Origin: Roseovarius indicus
Lineage (GTDB): Bacteria; Pseudomonadota; Alphaproteobacteria; Rhodobacterales; Rhodobacteraceae
NCBI RefSeq assembly: GCF_008728195.1
Contig: NZ_CP031598.1
Span: 3,348,001-3,412,000 of the forward strand
Reading direction: 5' to 3'
DNA: 64,000 nucleotides
Made by a program: the position numbers and the translations under genes. Positions 44,677 through 54,335 of the stretch are shown here, piece by piece. The notes under the pieces are model-generated. The model did no database searches, was not told where the DNA came from, and saw nothing but the letters and a program-made list of their open reading frames with translations. The number at the start of each line of letters is the position of its first letter. Position 1 is the stretch's first letter.

Positions 44677-46083
44677 TCAGCCCGCTTTCCGCTGCAGCCG
44701 CCCCGGCAGGTTGTTGGCCCAGCCGCTGATCGTCCCGGCGCCCAGGCAGACCACCATGTCTCCCGGCCCCGCCTGCTCGCGCACCAGACGTTCCAGGTCG
44801 TCCTCGTCGCGGATCGCCCGCGCATGCCGGTGGCCGTGCCGGATCAGCCCGGCCACCAGATCGTCTCGGCTCGCCCCCGGGATCGGGTCTTCGCCCGCGG
44901 CATAGACATCGGCAATCGCCACCACGTCGGCATCGTTGAAACAGGCGCAGAAATCATCGAACAGGCTCGACAGCCGCGAGTACCTGTGCGGCTGGTGCAC
45001 CGCGATCACGCGGCCCGAACAGGCCTGCCGCGCGGCCTTCAGCACGGCGGCAATCTCGACCGGGTGATGGCCGTAATCATCGATGATGGCCACGCCGTCC
45101 ACCTCACCCACCCGCGTGAACCGCCGGTTCACCCCGCCGAAATTCGCCAACGCCTCGCGGATCTCGCTCCGCTTCATGCCCAGGTGCCGCGCCACGGCCA
45201 CCGCCGACAGCGCGTTCGACACGTTGTGATCGCCCGGCATCGGCAGGGTGCAGCCCTCGATCATCTCGCCCTCGGCCTGCAACGCGATATCAAAATGCGC
45301 CACGCCCGCCTCGTAGGACAGGTTCACCGCCCGCACATCGGCCTGCGCATTGAACCCGAAGGTCAGAACCCGGCGGTCGGTGATCCGGCCCACCAGCGCC
45401 TGCACCTCCGGATGATCGGTGCAGCACACCGCCAGCCCGTAGAAGGGAATATTGCTGACGAAATCGTAGAAGCCCTGACGCAGCGTGTCGAAATCGCCCC
45501 AGTGATCCATGTGCTCGGGGTCGATATTGGTGACGATGGCAATCGTCGCGGGCAGCCGGTTGAAGGTGCCGTCGCTCTCGTCAGCCTCGACCACCATCCA
45601 CTCGCCCTCGCCCACCCGGGCGTTGCTGCCATAGGCATGGATGATCCCGCCATTGATCACCGTCGGGTCGAAATTCCCGTGATCCAGCAGCGCGGCGACC
45701 ATCGTCGTGGTCGTCGTCTTGCCATGGGTGCCCCCCACCGCCACGTTCGACTTCAGCCGCATCAGCTCGGCCAGCATCTCGGCCCGGCGCACCACCGGCA
45801 ATCCGCGCAGCCGCGCTTCCATCAGTTCCGGGTTATCCGGCTTGATCGCCGAGGAAATCACAACCACCTCGGCATCCTCGAGGTTCTCGGCCCTCTGCCC
45901 CTCGAACACCATCGCGCCCAGCTCCACCAGCCGCTCGGTGATCTTCGAGCTCTTCAGGTCCGACCCCTGCACCACGTAACCGTGGTTCAGAAGCACCTCG
46001 GCGATGCCCGACATCCCGATGCCGCCGATACCCACGAAATGGATGGGCCCGACATCTCCGGGAAGCTTGGTGGCTGCATTCAT
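44677..46083 (-). CDS. murC: UDP-N-acetylmuramate-L-alanine ligase MurC
   Basis: A 468-residue Mur ligase that adds L-Ala to UDP-MurNAc. N-domain [16 protein letters not shown] near residue 14, ATP loop [16 protein letters not shown] near 113, and [14 protein letters not shown] near 345 are diagnostic. It overlaps murG by 4 bp. It is of standard length. Confidence 0.97.
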   Translation of the reverse strand: MNAATKLPGDVGPIHFVGIGGIGMSGIAEVLLNHGYVVQGSDLKSSKITERLVELGAMVFEGQRAENLEDAEVVVISSAIKPDNPELMEARLRGLPVVRRAEMLAELMRLKSNVAVGGTHGKTTTTTMVAALLDHGNFDPTVINGGIIHAYGSNARVGEGEWMVVEADESDGTFNRLPATIAIVTNIDPEHMDHWGDFDTLRQGFYDFVSNIPFYGLAVCCTDHPEVQALVGRITDRRVLTFGFNAQADVRAVNLSYEAGVAHFDIALQAEGEMIEGCTLPMPGDHNVSNALSAVAVARHLGMKRSEIREALANFGGVNRRFTRVGEVDGVAIIDDYGHHPVEIAAVLKAARQACSGRVIAVHQPHRYSRLSSLFDDFCACFNDADVVAIADVYAAGEDPIPGASRDDLVAGLIRHGHRHARAIRDEDDLERLVREQAGPGDMVVCLGAGTISGWANNLPGRLQRKAG

Positions 46084-47186
46084 GTCTTTTGTCCTTTCTC
46101 GGCCAGCGCCACGACCATGTCGGCCAGCTCTTCCGGCGCGTCCGGCTTGCCCACGCTCAGCGCGGCGTTTGCCATGAGCAGGGCGCCCTGCGGGTTCGTG
46201 AGGATGCTCTCTACCTGCTCGGCCAGCACCTCGACACCCAGTTTCGATTCCGGGATCACCACCGCCGCCCCGGCCTCCGACAGCCCCTTGGCATTGGCGC
46301 TCTGGTGATCTCCGGCGGCATAGGGATACGGGATCAGGATCGACGGCCGCCCGACGATGCTGATATCGGCCACCGAAGAGGCCCCGGCGCGGCTGATCAC
46401 CAGCTGCGCCTCGCTCATCCGGCGCGGCACGTCGCGGAAGAACGGCTCGACATCCGCATCGATGCCGTTCTCGGCATAGAAGGCCGCCACCCGCTCGCCA
46501 TCCTCCTCGCGCGCCTGGTGGCTTACGCGGATATTGCGCAAAAGCTCCATCGGCAGGCTGGCAATCGCCGGCGGCACCACGTCCGACAGCGCCCTTGCGC
46601 CCTGGCTGCCGCCGATGACCAGCACCGACATCGGGTAATCCCCCGGCGGAATATACCCCGCCCCTTCCCGCTCAAGCACGGCCGCGCGCACCGGGTTGCC
46701 CACATGCACGCCCTCGACCCCCTCGGGAAGCTCGGTCGGCCACGTGCCACAGGCCACCGCATCGACCTTCTTCGAAAAGATCCGGTTCACCCGGCCCAGC
46801 ACGCCGTTCTGCTCATGGATCATCCGCGGCAGCCGCAGCACCCAGGCCGCCGACAGGGCGGGAATGGTCGGATAGCCGCCGAACCCCACCACAATATCAG
46901 GCTTGTCGCGCATCATCCGCAGGCTCGCGCCGATGACGCCACCCAGCACGTGGAACGGCACCAGCAGCTTGTTGAGGATACCACCCCGCGCAAAGGTCGA
47001 ACTGGCGACCTGCTCGATCTCGGTCGAATGCGGAAATCCGCCGACGTAACGCGCGCCGCGCGCATCGGTCGACAGCTTCACCCGCCAGCCCCGCCGCAGC
47101 ATCACCTCTGCCAGGGCCTGGGCGGGGAACATGTGGCCGCCAGTGCCGCCTGCCGCGATAACCAGTAAAGGCTTGCGTTCACTCAC
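46080..47186 (-). CDS. murG: Lipid II synthase MurG
   Basis: A 368-residue GT-B glycosyltransferase that adds GlcNAc to lipid I on the inner face of the membrane. [13 protein letters not shown] at 14-26 is the first G-loop, [12 protein letters not shown] near 125 the membrane-associated acceptor site, and [13 protein letters not shown] near 191 the donor-domain loop. It overlaps murC and follows ftsW by 57 bp. Confidence 0.96.
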   Translation of the reverse strand: MSERKPLLVIAAGGTGGHMFPAQALAEVMLRRGWRVKLSTDARGARYVGGFPHSTEIEQVASSTFARGGILNKLLVPFHVLGGVIGASLRMMRDKPDIVVGFGGYPTIPALSAAWVLRLPRMIHEQNGVLGRVNRIFSKKVDAVACGTWPTELPEGVEGVHVGNPVRAAVLEREGAGYIPPGDYPMSVLVIGGSQGARALSDVVPPAIASLPMELLRNIRVSHQAREEDGERVAAFYAENGIDADVEPFFRDVPRRMSEAQLVISRAGASSVADISIVGRPSILIPYPYAAGDHQSANAKGLSEAGAAVVIPESKLGVEVLAEQVESILTNPQGALLMANAALSVGKPDAPEELADMVVALAEKGQKT

Positions 47187-47243
47187 TGCCAGATACCTTT
47201 CTTCGTTGGGGCACCTGCTTGTCGCACGTTTCCGCCCGGCTTT

Positions 47244-48410
47244 CTACCGTCCGCGGCCCCGCAGGATATCGCGGATCTCGCCCTGCGGCCGGCTCCGGGT
47301 GAAGGCAAACAGCATCCCCACCGCGATCCCGCCGGCAATCAGCGACGACCCGCCGTAGCTGACGAAGGGCAGCGTCATGCCCTTCGCCGGCAGAAGCCGC
47401 ACCGCCACGCCGATATTGATCATCGCCTGCACGCCGAAGATCGCCACCAGCCCGGTGCCCGCCAGCCGGATGAACGGGTCGCGTTCCCGCATCAGCCGCG
47501 ACAGCGACCGCAAGACGATGAGCGTGTAAAGCGCGATGATGCAGAGAACAAGGATCAGCCCGTATTCCTCCGCGGCAACCGCGATGATGAAGTCGGTATG
47601 CGCGTCCGGCAGGCTCCATTTCACCTCGCCCTCGCCCACGCCCACGCCAAAGAACCCGCCCTCGCGGATGGCGTTGGTGGCAAAACCAAGCTGGGTGTTG
47701 GGGTCCACGTCAGGGCTCAGGAACCCGTCGATCCGCCGGGCGAAGTGCTCGGAATTGGAATAGGCAAAGCTGCCCACCGCCACGACACAGACCGCCATGC
47801 CGACAAGCAGCACGATCGGCGCACCGGCCACGAAATACATCACGCCCCAGCCGAACAGCACCAGGCAGGCCTGCCCGAAATCGGGCTGCATGGCCAGGAA
47901 CGCCACGATCACCAGCGCCAGCAGGAAAGACCAGCTCTTACCCGGCGGTCCGTTGATCTCCTGGCTCGCCGCCATCAGCCACGCGGCCACGACCACGAAA
48001 CCGGGCTTGAGGAATTCCGAGGGCTGAAGGCTGCCGAAGCCAAGGCTGTACCAGCGCACGGCGCCCTTGCCGAAATCGGTCCCGAACACCGGCAGCATCA
48101 CCAGCGCCGCAAAAGCCCCGAGAAAGCCGATCACCGCCAGCCGCCTGACAAGCTGAGGGCTCATCATCGACGTCAGGAACATCGCCATGAGCGCGAGGAA
48201 TCCGTAGACCGCCTGGCGCTCGACATAATGAAAGGGTTGAAAACCGTTCTTCTCGGCCAGCGGCGGCGACGCCGCAAGCCCAAGAAGGATACCGATGCCA
48301 AACAGGATAAGGATGCACGACATCGACCATTTGTCGATCGTCCGCCACCACCTGGGGAGAACCGGGTCACCATCCCGCGCCGGGACGGCCCCATAGACCA
48401 TTTCCGTCAT
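47244..48410 (-). CDS. ftsW: Lipid II polymerase FtsW (SEDS family)
   Basis: A 388-residue SEDS protein with about ten membrane helices, the peptidoglycan glycosyltransferase of the septum, partner of FtsI. QPSEFLKPGFVVVAAWL near residue 130, QPDFGQACLVLFGWG near 179, and the C-terminal GMTLPFVSYGGSSLIAGGIAVGML near 346 are SEDS signatures. It is separated from murD upstream by three genes that do not belong to the classical cluster. Confidence 0.95.
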   Translation of the reverse strand: MTEMVYGAVPARDGDPVLPRWWRTIDKWSMSCILILFGIGILLGLAASPPLAEKNGFQPFHYVERQAVYGFLALMAMFLTSMMSPQLVRRLAVIGFLGAFAALVMLPVFGTDFGKGAVRWYSLGFGSLQPSEFLKPGFVVVAAWLMAASQEINGPPGKSWSFLLALVIVAFLAMQPDFGQACLVLFGWGVMYFVAGAPIVLLVGMAVCVVAVGSFAYSNSEHFARRIDGFLSPDVDPNTQLGFATNAIREGGFFGVGVGEGEVKWSLPDAHTDFIIAVAAEEYGLILVLCIIALYTLIVLRSLSRLMRERDPFIRLAGTGLVAIFGVQAMINIGVAVRLLPAKGMTLPFVSYGGSSLIAGGIAVGMLFAFTRSRPQGEIRDILRGRGR

Positions 48411-48482
48411 GACACTGCCGCTCTGCCTTTAACCGGCCCCTCTTTCGACGGGGGCTCTCGGGGCAGTCTAGCAGCAGATCGC

Positions 48483-48513
48483 CCCGGTGGGAAGCTTTCT
48501 GAACCCCACCGGG
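48483..48513 (-). terminator. Hairpin after ectD
   Basis: CCCGGTGGG (48483-48491) pairs with CCCACCGGG (48505-48513) around a 13-nt loop, 8 bp past the ectD stop. It has no T-run, so its strength is uncertain. Confidence 0.5.
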
Positions 48514-48520
48514 TCGTGCT

Positions 48521-49465
48521 TTACGCGGTCAGCCGGCCCTTGACCGGTGCAATCGCCTCCGGCACCTCGCGATTGGCAAGGAAATCCGGCCGCGACGACG
48601 GCGCCGCAAAGGGCTCGGTCAGCGCGTTCGACATGGCGTTGTAGACAAAGAACGCGTTGGCGCGCGGATCGGGCGAGATGTTCCCGTTCGAGCCATGCAA
48701 CGTGTTGCACTCGAAAAAGATCACCGTACCGGTCGCACCCTGCGCACAGTCGATGCCGCCGGCCTGACGGGCCAGCCGTTCGATCGTGGTCGGCTGCGGC
48801 ACACCCACCTTCTGCTCCTTGAGCGAGGTTTCGTGGTTGTCCTCCGGCGTCTCTCCGGCACAGCTGATGAACACGCCTTGCGAGCCCGGCACCAGCAGAA
48901 GCGGCCCGTTATGCGGCCCGTTCGGCGTCAGCAGAACCGAGGCCGACACCGCCCGCATCCGGGGCATCCCGTCTTCGGCGTGCCAGGTCTCGAAATCCGA
49001 GTGCCAGTAGAACTCCTTGCCGGCAAAGCCCGGCTTGTAGTTCAGGCGCGACTGGTGAAGGTAGACCTGATCGTTCAGAAGGAACTCGGCCACTCCAGCC
49101 ATGCGCGTGTCACAGGCCAGTCGGCGGAATACCTTGGAATGACGATCGAGACGGAAGACCGTGCGTACCGCGTCGCTGTCGGGCTCGCGGATCAGGTCGG
49201 CATCGGGGATCCCCGCACCACCGTCACGCAGCTCGTCCGCCACTTCGGTCAGCATCTTCAGCTCGTCCTCGTCAAACATGTCGCGGCGCACGAGATAACC
49301 CTTCTCGTCATAGTGCTCCGCCTCCGCCTTGCTGATCGGCGCGCCCTCGGACCATTCCGACCACAGAACCGGGTCCTTGCGCGGCATCAGCCGCTCCTGG
49401 CCGGCAACTCGTGTCGGATACTCGTCCTGAGCAGTCATCGCGTCGGGTCGTGTCTGGATATTCAT
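48521..49465 (-). CDS. ectD: Ectoine hydroxylase EctD
   Basis: A 314-residue Fe(II)/2-oxoglutarate dioxygenase converting ectoine to 5-hydroxyectoine, a compatible solute. The EctD signature is clear at residues 152-168: FYWHSDFETWHAEDGMP, with iron ligands His155 and Asp157 and the distal His257 in NTLHGSNGN. The start at ATG 49465 (MNIQTRPDAM) follows GGAGGA; a longer reading to 49612 is not family-like. No ectABC genes are in the window, so the enzyme may act on imported ectoine or on ectoine made from a distant locus. Confidence 0.93.
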   Translation of the reverse strand: MNIQTRPDAMTAQDEYPTRVAGQERLMPRKDPVLWSEWSEGAPISKAEAEHYDEKGYLVRRDMFDEDELKMLTEVADELRDGGAGIPDADLIREPDSDAVRTVFRLDRHSKVFRRLACDTRMAGVAEFLLNDQVYLHQSRLNYKPGFAGKEFYWHSDFETWHAEDGMPRMRAVSASVLLTPNGPHNGPLLLVPGSQGVFISCAGETPEDNHETSLKEQKVGVPQPTTIERLARQAGGIDCAQGATGTVIFFECNTLHGSNGNISPDPRANAFFVYNAMSNALTEPFAAPSSRPDFLANREVPEAIAPVKGRLTA

Positions 49466-49568
49466 CTGACTCCTCCAGTTAATTCGCAGTTGTCTTGAGT
49501 TTGCCAGAGAGGAACGGAACGCGGCGCTCAGAGTTCCAACCGATTCACGCATGACGCGACGGAAGTCA

Positions 49569-49586
49569 GTGTACGATATCAGACAC
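49569..49586. promoter_or_regulatory. Operator-like palindrome between ectD and the flavoprotein gene
   Basis: GTGTACGATATCAGACAC is an imperfect dyad (GTGT and ACAC arms, GATATC centre), extending outward to AGTGT/ACACTT. It lies in the 167-bp divergent gap. A MarR- or GntR-like site is plausible, unproven. Confidence 0.4.
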
Positions 49587-49632
49587 TTATCAAGGACTTG
49601 ACGGGAACGCACCGCTCGGGCACGTCACGGAA

Positions 49633-50814
49633 ATGGATGTCAACACCTTGATCCTCGGCGCCGGCGCAGCCGGCATGATGTGCGCGGCCCATGCGGGCCC
49701 CGGCACCCTGCTGATCGACCACGCCAAGGCCCCCGGCGAGAAGATCCGCATCTCCGGCGGCGGTCGCTGCAATTTCACCAACCTCCACGCCGGCCCCGAT
49801 AATTTCCTGTCCGGCAACCCGCATTTCTGCAAATCCGCCCTCAAGCGCTACACCCAGTGGGACTTCATCGATCTCGTCGCCCGCCACGGCATAACCTGGC
49901 ATGAAAAGACCCTGGGCCAGCTCTTCTGCGACGGCAAATCCCCCCAGATCATCGCCATGCTCCGCGACGAGCTGGCGGCGGCCGGCGCCGATCTCTGGCT
50001 TCAGACCTCCGTCGCCGGCGTCTCCCATGACGGCGACCGCTTTCGCATCGCCCTCGACCGCGAGGGCCAGCGCATCTCCGTGCGTGCCCGCAACCTCGTG
50101 CTCGCCACCGGCGGCAAGTCCATCCCGGCCATGGGCGCCACCGGTCTCGCCTACGACATCGCCCGCCAGTTCGGCCACGCCATCACCGACACCCGCCCGG
50201 CCCTCGTCCCCCTCACCTTCTCCGACCAGCGCTTCGCGCCGCTCTCCGGCACGTCGGCGCCCGGCCGCGCCACCTGCAACGGCACTGCCTTCGACGAGGC
50301 CATCCTCTTCACCCATCGCGGCCTCTCCGGCCCGGCCATCCTGCAAATCTCCTCCTACTGGCACGAAGGGGACGAGATCATCCTCGACCTCGACCCCGCC
50401 GGCACCCTCTTCGACACCCTCCGCGATCAGCGCCAGCGCGAGGGCCGCCGCAACCTCACCACCGAGTTGGCCCGCCACCTCCCCGCCCGGCTGGTCGACC
50501 ACCTCGCCCCCGAGCTTGGCCTGACCGGCAACCTCGCCGACCAGTCCGACGCCCGCCTCTCCGAAATCACCGACACCCTGCGCAACTGGCACCTCAAGCC
50601 CACCGGCTCCGAAGGCTACCGCACCGCCGAAGTCACCCTCGGCGGCGTCGACACCGCGGGCCTCTCCTCCAAGACCATGATGTCGGCCCACACCCCCGGC
50701 CTCTACATCATCGGCGAGGCGGTCGACGTCACCGGCTGGCTCGGCGGCTACAACTTCCAATGGGCCTGGTCGTCCGGCTGGGCAGCGGGCCAGGCCATCC
50801 GCGCCCGCACCTGA
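49633..50814 (+). CDS. HI0933/BaiN-family flavoprotein
   Basis: A 393-residue NAD(P)/FAD-dependent oxidoreductase of the HI0933 (BaiN/RdsA) family. The FAD Rossmann motif LILGAGAAGMMCA is at 6-18, then KIRISGGGRCNFTN near 38, the family signature GLSGPAILQISSYW near 232, and a C-terminal YIIGEAVDVTGWLGGYNFQWAWSSG near 358. The physiological reaction is not settled for the family. It is transcribed opposite to the dcw genes that flank it. Confidence 0.9.
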   Translation: MDVNTLILGAGAAGMMCAAHAGPGTLLIDHAKAPGEKIRISGGGRCNFTNLHAGPDNFLSGNPHFCKSALKRYTQWDFIDLVARHGITWHEKTLGQLFCDGKSPQIIAMLRDELAAAGADLWLQTSVAGVSHDGDRFRIALDREGQRISVRARNLVLATGGKSIPAMGATGLAYDIARQFGHAITDTRPALVPLTFSDQRFAPLSGTSAPGRATCNGTAFDEAILFTHRGLSGPAILQISSYWHEGDEIILDLDPAGTLFDTLRDQRQREGRRNLTTELARHLPARLVDHLAPELGLTGNLADQSDARLSEITDTLRNWHLKPTGSEGYRTAEVTLGGVDTAGLSSKTMMSAHTPGLYIIGEAVDVTGWLGGYNFQWAWSSGWAAGQAIRART

Positions 50815-50901
50815 CCGGAAAAAAATTTCCCTGACCGGAAAGGAACACACATTCCTGCACTTCGTTGAATCTCCAGCAGAAAGCAAAGAAGGAGACTCAT
50901 C

Positions 50902-51492
50902 ATGAACCGCCTGACGACATCCACGCTCGCGCTGATCGTTGCCGCGTCGACCGCCGTTGCCGACAACCACGGCGACGAGGAAATGACCCAATCCGGCGCA
51001 AGCGATAGCGGCCAGACGGAACAGGACGCCGGGATGAGCGGCGACACCGATATGTCCGAGGACATGTCGAACGCAGAAGACGACGGCGAGATGCAAACCG
51101 AAGCCAGCATGACCGAGGGCACCAAGAGCGCCGACATGAACGGCATGCAGGGCAAACTGATCCGCACGCGCGACATCACCGGCGGCAACATCTACACCGT
51201 CAACGAAGCCAATGACGAAGGCTGGAACCCGACCACCGTGCATAACGAAGTCGGCTCCGAGTGGAACACCATCGGCGAAATCGAAGACGTCGTGCTGTCG
51301 CAAGACGGCCAGGTCACCGGCATCGTGGCCGAGGTCGGCGGCTTCCTCGACATCGCCGACAAGCACGTGCTGATCTCGATCGACGACCTGAACCTCGTCG
51401 CGGTCGACGACGCCACCTACGGCTACGTCACGCGCCAGAACGAGGAAGACCTCGAAGAGCTGGAAAGCGTCGACGAAGGCTTCTGGAATTGA
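50902..51492 (+). CDS. Secreted PRC-barrel domain protein
   Basis: A 196-residue exported protein: signal peptide MNRLTTSTLALIVAASTAVA, then an acidic Met/Ser/Asp-rich low-complexity stretch (about 25-80), then a PRC-barrel (GSEWNTIGEIEDVVLSQDGQVTGIVAEVGGFLDIADKHVLISIDDL, about 115-160). Stress-inducible PRC-barrel proteins of the envelope are common in Rhizobiales and Rhodobacterales, but this one has no known role. AAGGAG lies just before the ATG. It ends with a strong terminator. Confidence 0.82.
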   Translation: MNRLTTSTLALIVAASTAVADNHGDEEMTQSGASDSGQTEQDAGMSGDTDMSEDMSNAEDDGEMQTEASMTEGTKSADMNGMQGKLIRTRDITGGNIYTVNEANDEGWNPTTVHNEVGSEWNTIGEIEDVVLSQDGQVTGIVAEVGGFLDIADKHVLISIDDLNLVAVDDATYGYVTRQNEEDLEELESVDEGFWN

Positions 51493-51518
51493 TTCAGCGC
51501 GCATAGCGCCTGATCAGG

Positions 51519-51545
51519 CCGCCGCCCCCCGGGGCGGCGGTTTTT
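51519..51545 (+). terminator. Intrinsic terminator of the PRC-barrel gene
   Basis: A 10-bp stem, CCGCCGCCCC (51519-51528) with GGGGCGGCGG (51531-51540), followed by TTTTT. Confidence 0.92.
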
Positions 51546-51609
51546 CTTTGCCCGCCCCCACCAAGGCGCAACACGCCCCTCGAAGACTGGCCCCCTCCCG
51601 TTTCTTATT

Positions 51610-51639
51610 GGCCCAAATATCCCCGCCGGAGGCATCCGA
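51610..51639. repeat. Intergenic repeat, copy 2 (inverse orientation)
   Basis: Read on the minus strand this is TCGGATGCCTCCGGCGGGGA followed by TATTTGGGCC, matching 25911-25939 with about three differences. The pairing partner arm seen in copy 1 is missing here. It lies in the convergent gap between the PRC-barrel gene and murD. Confidence 0.65.
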
Positions 51640-51693
51640 CAGTGCCGCCAGGCCCCACGTCGGGAAAGCACGCGGGCCAACCGGGCATCCGAC

Positions 51694-53103
51694 CTAAAGG
51701 CCCGCCTGAAGCCGCGCCTGCACCTCGGCGATGAAGTCCTCGCCGCGTTTCTCGAAATTGTCGTACTGGTCGAAACTCGCCGCCGCCGGCGCGAGCAGCA
51801 CCGTATCGCCCGGCTGCGCCTCGTCCATCGCCTGCGCCACCGCCGCCGCCATCGTGGTGCAGACCTCGGCGCCCACACCCTCGAGCTGCATGGCGAATTC
51901 CGCCGCCTCCCGCCCGATGACATAGGCCTTCACCACGTTCGCAAGCCCCGGCTTCAGCCCGCCAACGCCGCCTTCCTTCTCCAGCCCCCCACAGATCCAG
52001 CGGATGCTCGAAAACGCCTCCAGCGCCTTCAGCGCCGAGTCGACATTCGTCGCCTTGCTGTCATTGACGAAGGTCACGCCATTCTTCTCGGCAATCACCT
52101 GGCTGCGATGCGGCAGGCCCTCGAAACTGTGGAACCCCTGCTCGATGACCCTGGGCGACAGCCCCAGCGCCCGGCACGCCGCATAGGCCGCACAGGCGTT
52201 CTGGTGATTGTGCCGCCCCGGCAGGCCCTTCACGGGGCGCAGATCGATCGACCCGGTCTGCTTCCCCTTCCGGTACTCGCTCAGATAGCCTTTCTTGGCA
52301 AACACCGACCATCCCGGCCCCGAAAGCTTGCCCTCCACCGACACCCGGATCACCCGCGCATCGTCCGGCCCTTCCGAGAGTTGCCCGGCCAGGAATAGCC
52401 CCTCCGGCTCATCCACGCCGATCACCGCCCGATCCGGCCCACCCTCGGCAAACAGCCGGCGCTTGGCCGCGAAATACCCGCCCAGCCCCCCGTGCCGGTC
52501 AAGGTGATCCGGCGACAGGTTGGAAAACACCGCCACATCCGGCGTCAGCGCGCGCGCCAGCTCCGTCTGGTAGGAACTCAGCTCCAGCACCACGACCCCG
52601 CCATCATCCGGCGGGTCGATATCCAGCACCCCGCGCCCGATATTCCCGGCCAGTTGCGACGTCTTGCCCGCATGCTCCAGCACATGATGGATAAGGGCCG
52701 ACGTGGTTGACTTACCGTTGCTCCCCGTCACCGCGATCACCTTGGGCGGGTCGTCGAACTCGGCCCACTTCTCGGTGCCGAGCGACAGGAAAAAAAGCCC
52801 GATATCGTTGTCCACCGGCACCCCGGCCCTGAGCGCGTTGGCCACGACCTTGTTCGGGGCGGGGTAGAGATGCGGAATCCCTGGCGACACGATCAGCCGC
52901 GCAATCGCATCGAACGCCCCCTCCCGCAACAGGTCGCCCACGTCGAACCCTTCGGTCTCGGCCATCTCCCTTGCAGCCGGGTTGTCGTCCCAGCAGACCG
53001 GATGCGCCCCGCCTGCCCGCAGCGCCCTTGCCGCCGACAGTCCCGAGCGCCCCAACCCGAGGATCCCGACACGCGCATTCTCGAAACCGGTCACAGGAAT
53101 CAT
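51694..53103 (-). CDS. murD: UDP-N-acetylmuramoyl-L-alanine-D-glutamate ligase MurD
   Basis: A 469-residue Mur ligase adding D-Glu. N-domain [17 protein letters not shown] near residue 12, ATP loop [19 protein letters not shown] near 125, GLPHRSQVI near 330 and [16 protein letters not shown] near 345 are MurD features. It is of normal length and separated from mraY by 149 bp with two hairpin repeats. Confidence 0.97.
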   Translation of the reverse strand: MIPVTGFENARVGILGLGRSGLSAARALRAGGAHPVCWDDNPAAREMAETEGFDVGDLLREGAFDAIARLIVSPGIPHLYPAPNKVVANALRAGVPVDNDIGLFFLSLGTEKWAEFDDPPKVIAVTGSNGKSTTSALIHHVLEHAGKTSQLAGNIGRGVLDIDPPDDGGVVVLELSSYQTELARALTPDVAVFSNLSPDHLDRHGGLGGYFAAKRRLFAEGGPDRAVIGVDEPEGLFLAGQLSEGPDDARVIRVSVEGKLSGPGWSVFAKKGYLSEYRKGKQTGSIDLRPVKGLPGRHNHQNACAAYAACRALGLSPRVIEQGFHSFEGLPHRSQVIAEKNGVTFVNDSKATNVDSALKALEAFSSIRWICGGLEKEGGVGGLKPGLANVVKAYVIGREAAEFAMQLEGVGAEVCTTMAAAVAQAMDEAQPGDTVLLAPAAASFDQYDNFEKRGEDFIAEVQARLQAGL

Positions 53104-53143
53104 ATCGCCTCACCTGCCACGCGGGCCCGAACCCGCCGGCCAT

Positions 53144-53227
53144 CCGTAGGGTGGGTACAAACCCACCTCTCACCCATCGGGCCATTCCACGCCCGCTCGT
53201 TTCCCGTAGGGTGGGTGCCAACCCACC
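53144..53227. repeat. Two copies of a CCGTAGGGTGGGT hairpin repeat
   Basis: CCGTAGGGTGGGT-ACAA-ACCCACC (53144-53167) and CCGTAGGGTGGGT-GCCA-ACCCACC (53204-53227) are exactly 60 bp apart. Each forms a 7-bp stem (GGTGGGT/ACCCACC) with a 4-nt loop. This CGTAGGGTGGGT element occurs in intergenic regions of many Proteobacteria and looks like a mobile REP-type unit. Confidence 0.75.
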
Positions 53228-53252
53228 ATGCCGCATGGCCTGCCGCCATGCC

Positions 53253-54335
53253 TCACCGCACCTTCAGCGTCGCCAGCCCGATCATCGCCAGGATAAGCGC
53301 GATGATCCAGAACCGGATCACGATGGTCGGCTCGGCCCAGCCCTTCTTCTCGTAATGGTGGTGGATCGGCGCCATCAGGAACACCCGCTTGCCGGTGCGC
53401 TTGAAATAGATCACCTGGATGATCACAGACAGCGCCTCGACCACGAAAAGCCCCCCGACGATGCCCAGCACGATCTCGTGCTTGGTCACCACCGCGATGG
53501 CCCCCAGCGCGCCGCCCAAAGCCAGCGACCCGGTATCGCCCATGAACACCGCCGCCGGCGGCGCATTGTACCACAGGAACCCCAGCCCCCCGCCGACAAG
53601 CCCTGCCACGAAAACGAGGATCTCGCCCGACCCGGGCACGTAGTGCACCTCGAGATATTCCGTGAAATCGACCCGGCCCACGGCATAGGCGATAATCCCC
53701 AGCGCGCCCGCCGCAATCATCACCGGCATGATCGCAAGGCCATCCAGCCCGTCCGTCAGGTTCACGGCATTGGCCGCGCCCACCACCACGAACATCGCGA
53801 AGGGAATGAAGAACACGCCCATATTCACCAGCAGGTCCTTGAAAAACGGCAGGGCCAGTTGATACTGCAACTCCGCCGGATGGTTCAGCGTGGCCCAGTA
53901 GGCCGCGATCCCGGCGATGGCAAAACCCAGCAAAAGCCGAACCTTGCCGGGCACGCCCTTGGTGTTCTGCTTCGACACTTTCGAATAATCGTCCCAGAAC
54001 CCGATCAGCCCGAAGGCCAGCGTCACGAACAGCACCATCCACACATAGGCATTGTCGAGCCTTGCCCACAGAAGCGAGGACGTCATCAACGCCCCCACGA
54101 TCAGCAGGCCGCCCATCGTCGGCGTGCCCGATTTCGTGATATGCCCCTCCGGCCCGTCCGTCCGGATCGGCTGGCCCTTGCCCTGCCGCTTGCGCAGCAC
54201 CAGGATCAGCGGCCGCCCGAACAGGAACCCGAAGACAAGCGCGGTCATGAACGCCCCGCCTGCCCGGAAGGTGATATAGCGGAACAGGTTGAAGAAATCG
54301 CCGCCATCCGAAAACAGGGTCAACCAGTAGAGCAT
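53253..54335 (-). CDS. mraY: Phospho-N-acetylmuramoyl-pentapeptide transferase MraY
   Basis: A 360-residue integral membrane enzyme that transfers phospho-MurNAc-pentapeptide to undecaprenyl phosphate, giving lipid I. It has about ten membrane helices, the catalytic aspartates in [13 protein letters not shown] near residue 112, [14 protein letters not shown] near 188, and the His-rich loop [11 protein letters not shown] near 323. It is of standard length. It starts 1 bp before the murF stop. Confidence 0.97.
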   Translation of the reverse strand: MLYWLTLFSDGGDFFNLFRYITFRAGGAFMTALVFGFLFGRPLILVLRKRQGKGQPIRTDGPEGHITKSGTPTMGGLLIVGALMTSSLLWARLDNAYVWMVLFVTLAFGLIGFWDDYSKVSKQNTKGVPGKVRLLLGFAIAGIAAYWATLNHPAELQYQLALPFFKDLLVNMGVFFIPFAMFVVVGAANAVNLTDGLDGLAIMPVMIAAGALGIIAYAVGRVDFTEYLEVHYVPGSGEILVFVAGLVGGGLGFLWYNAPPAAVFMGDTGSLALGGALGAIAVVTKHEIVLGIVGGLFVVEALSVIIQVIYFKRTGKRVFLMAPIHHHYEKKGWAEPTIVIRFWIIALILAMIGLATLKVR

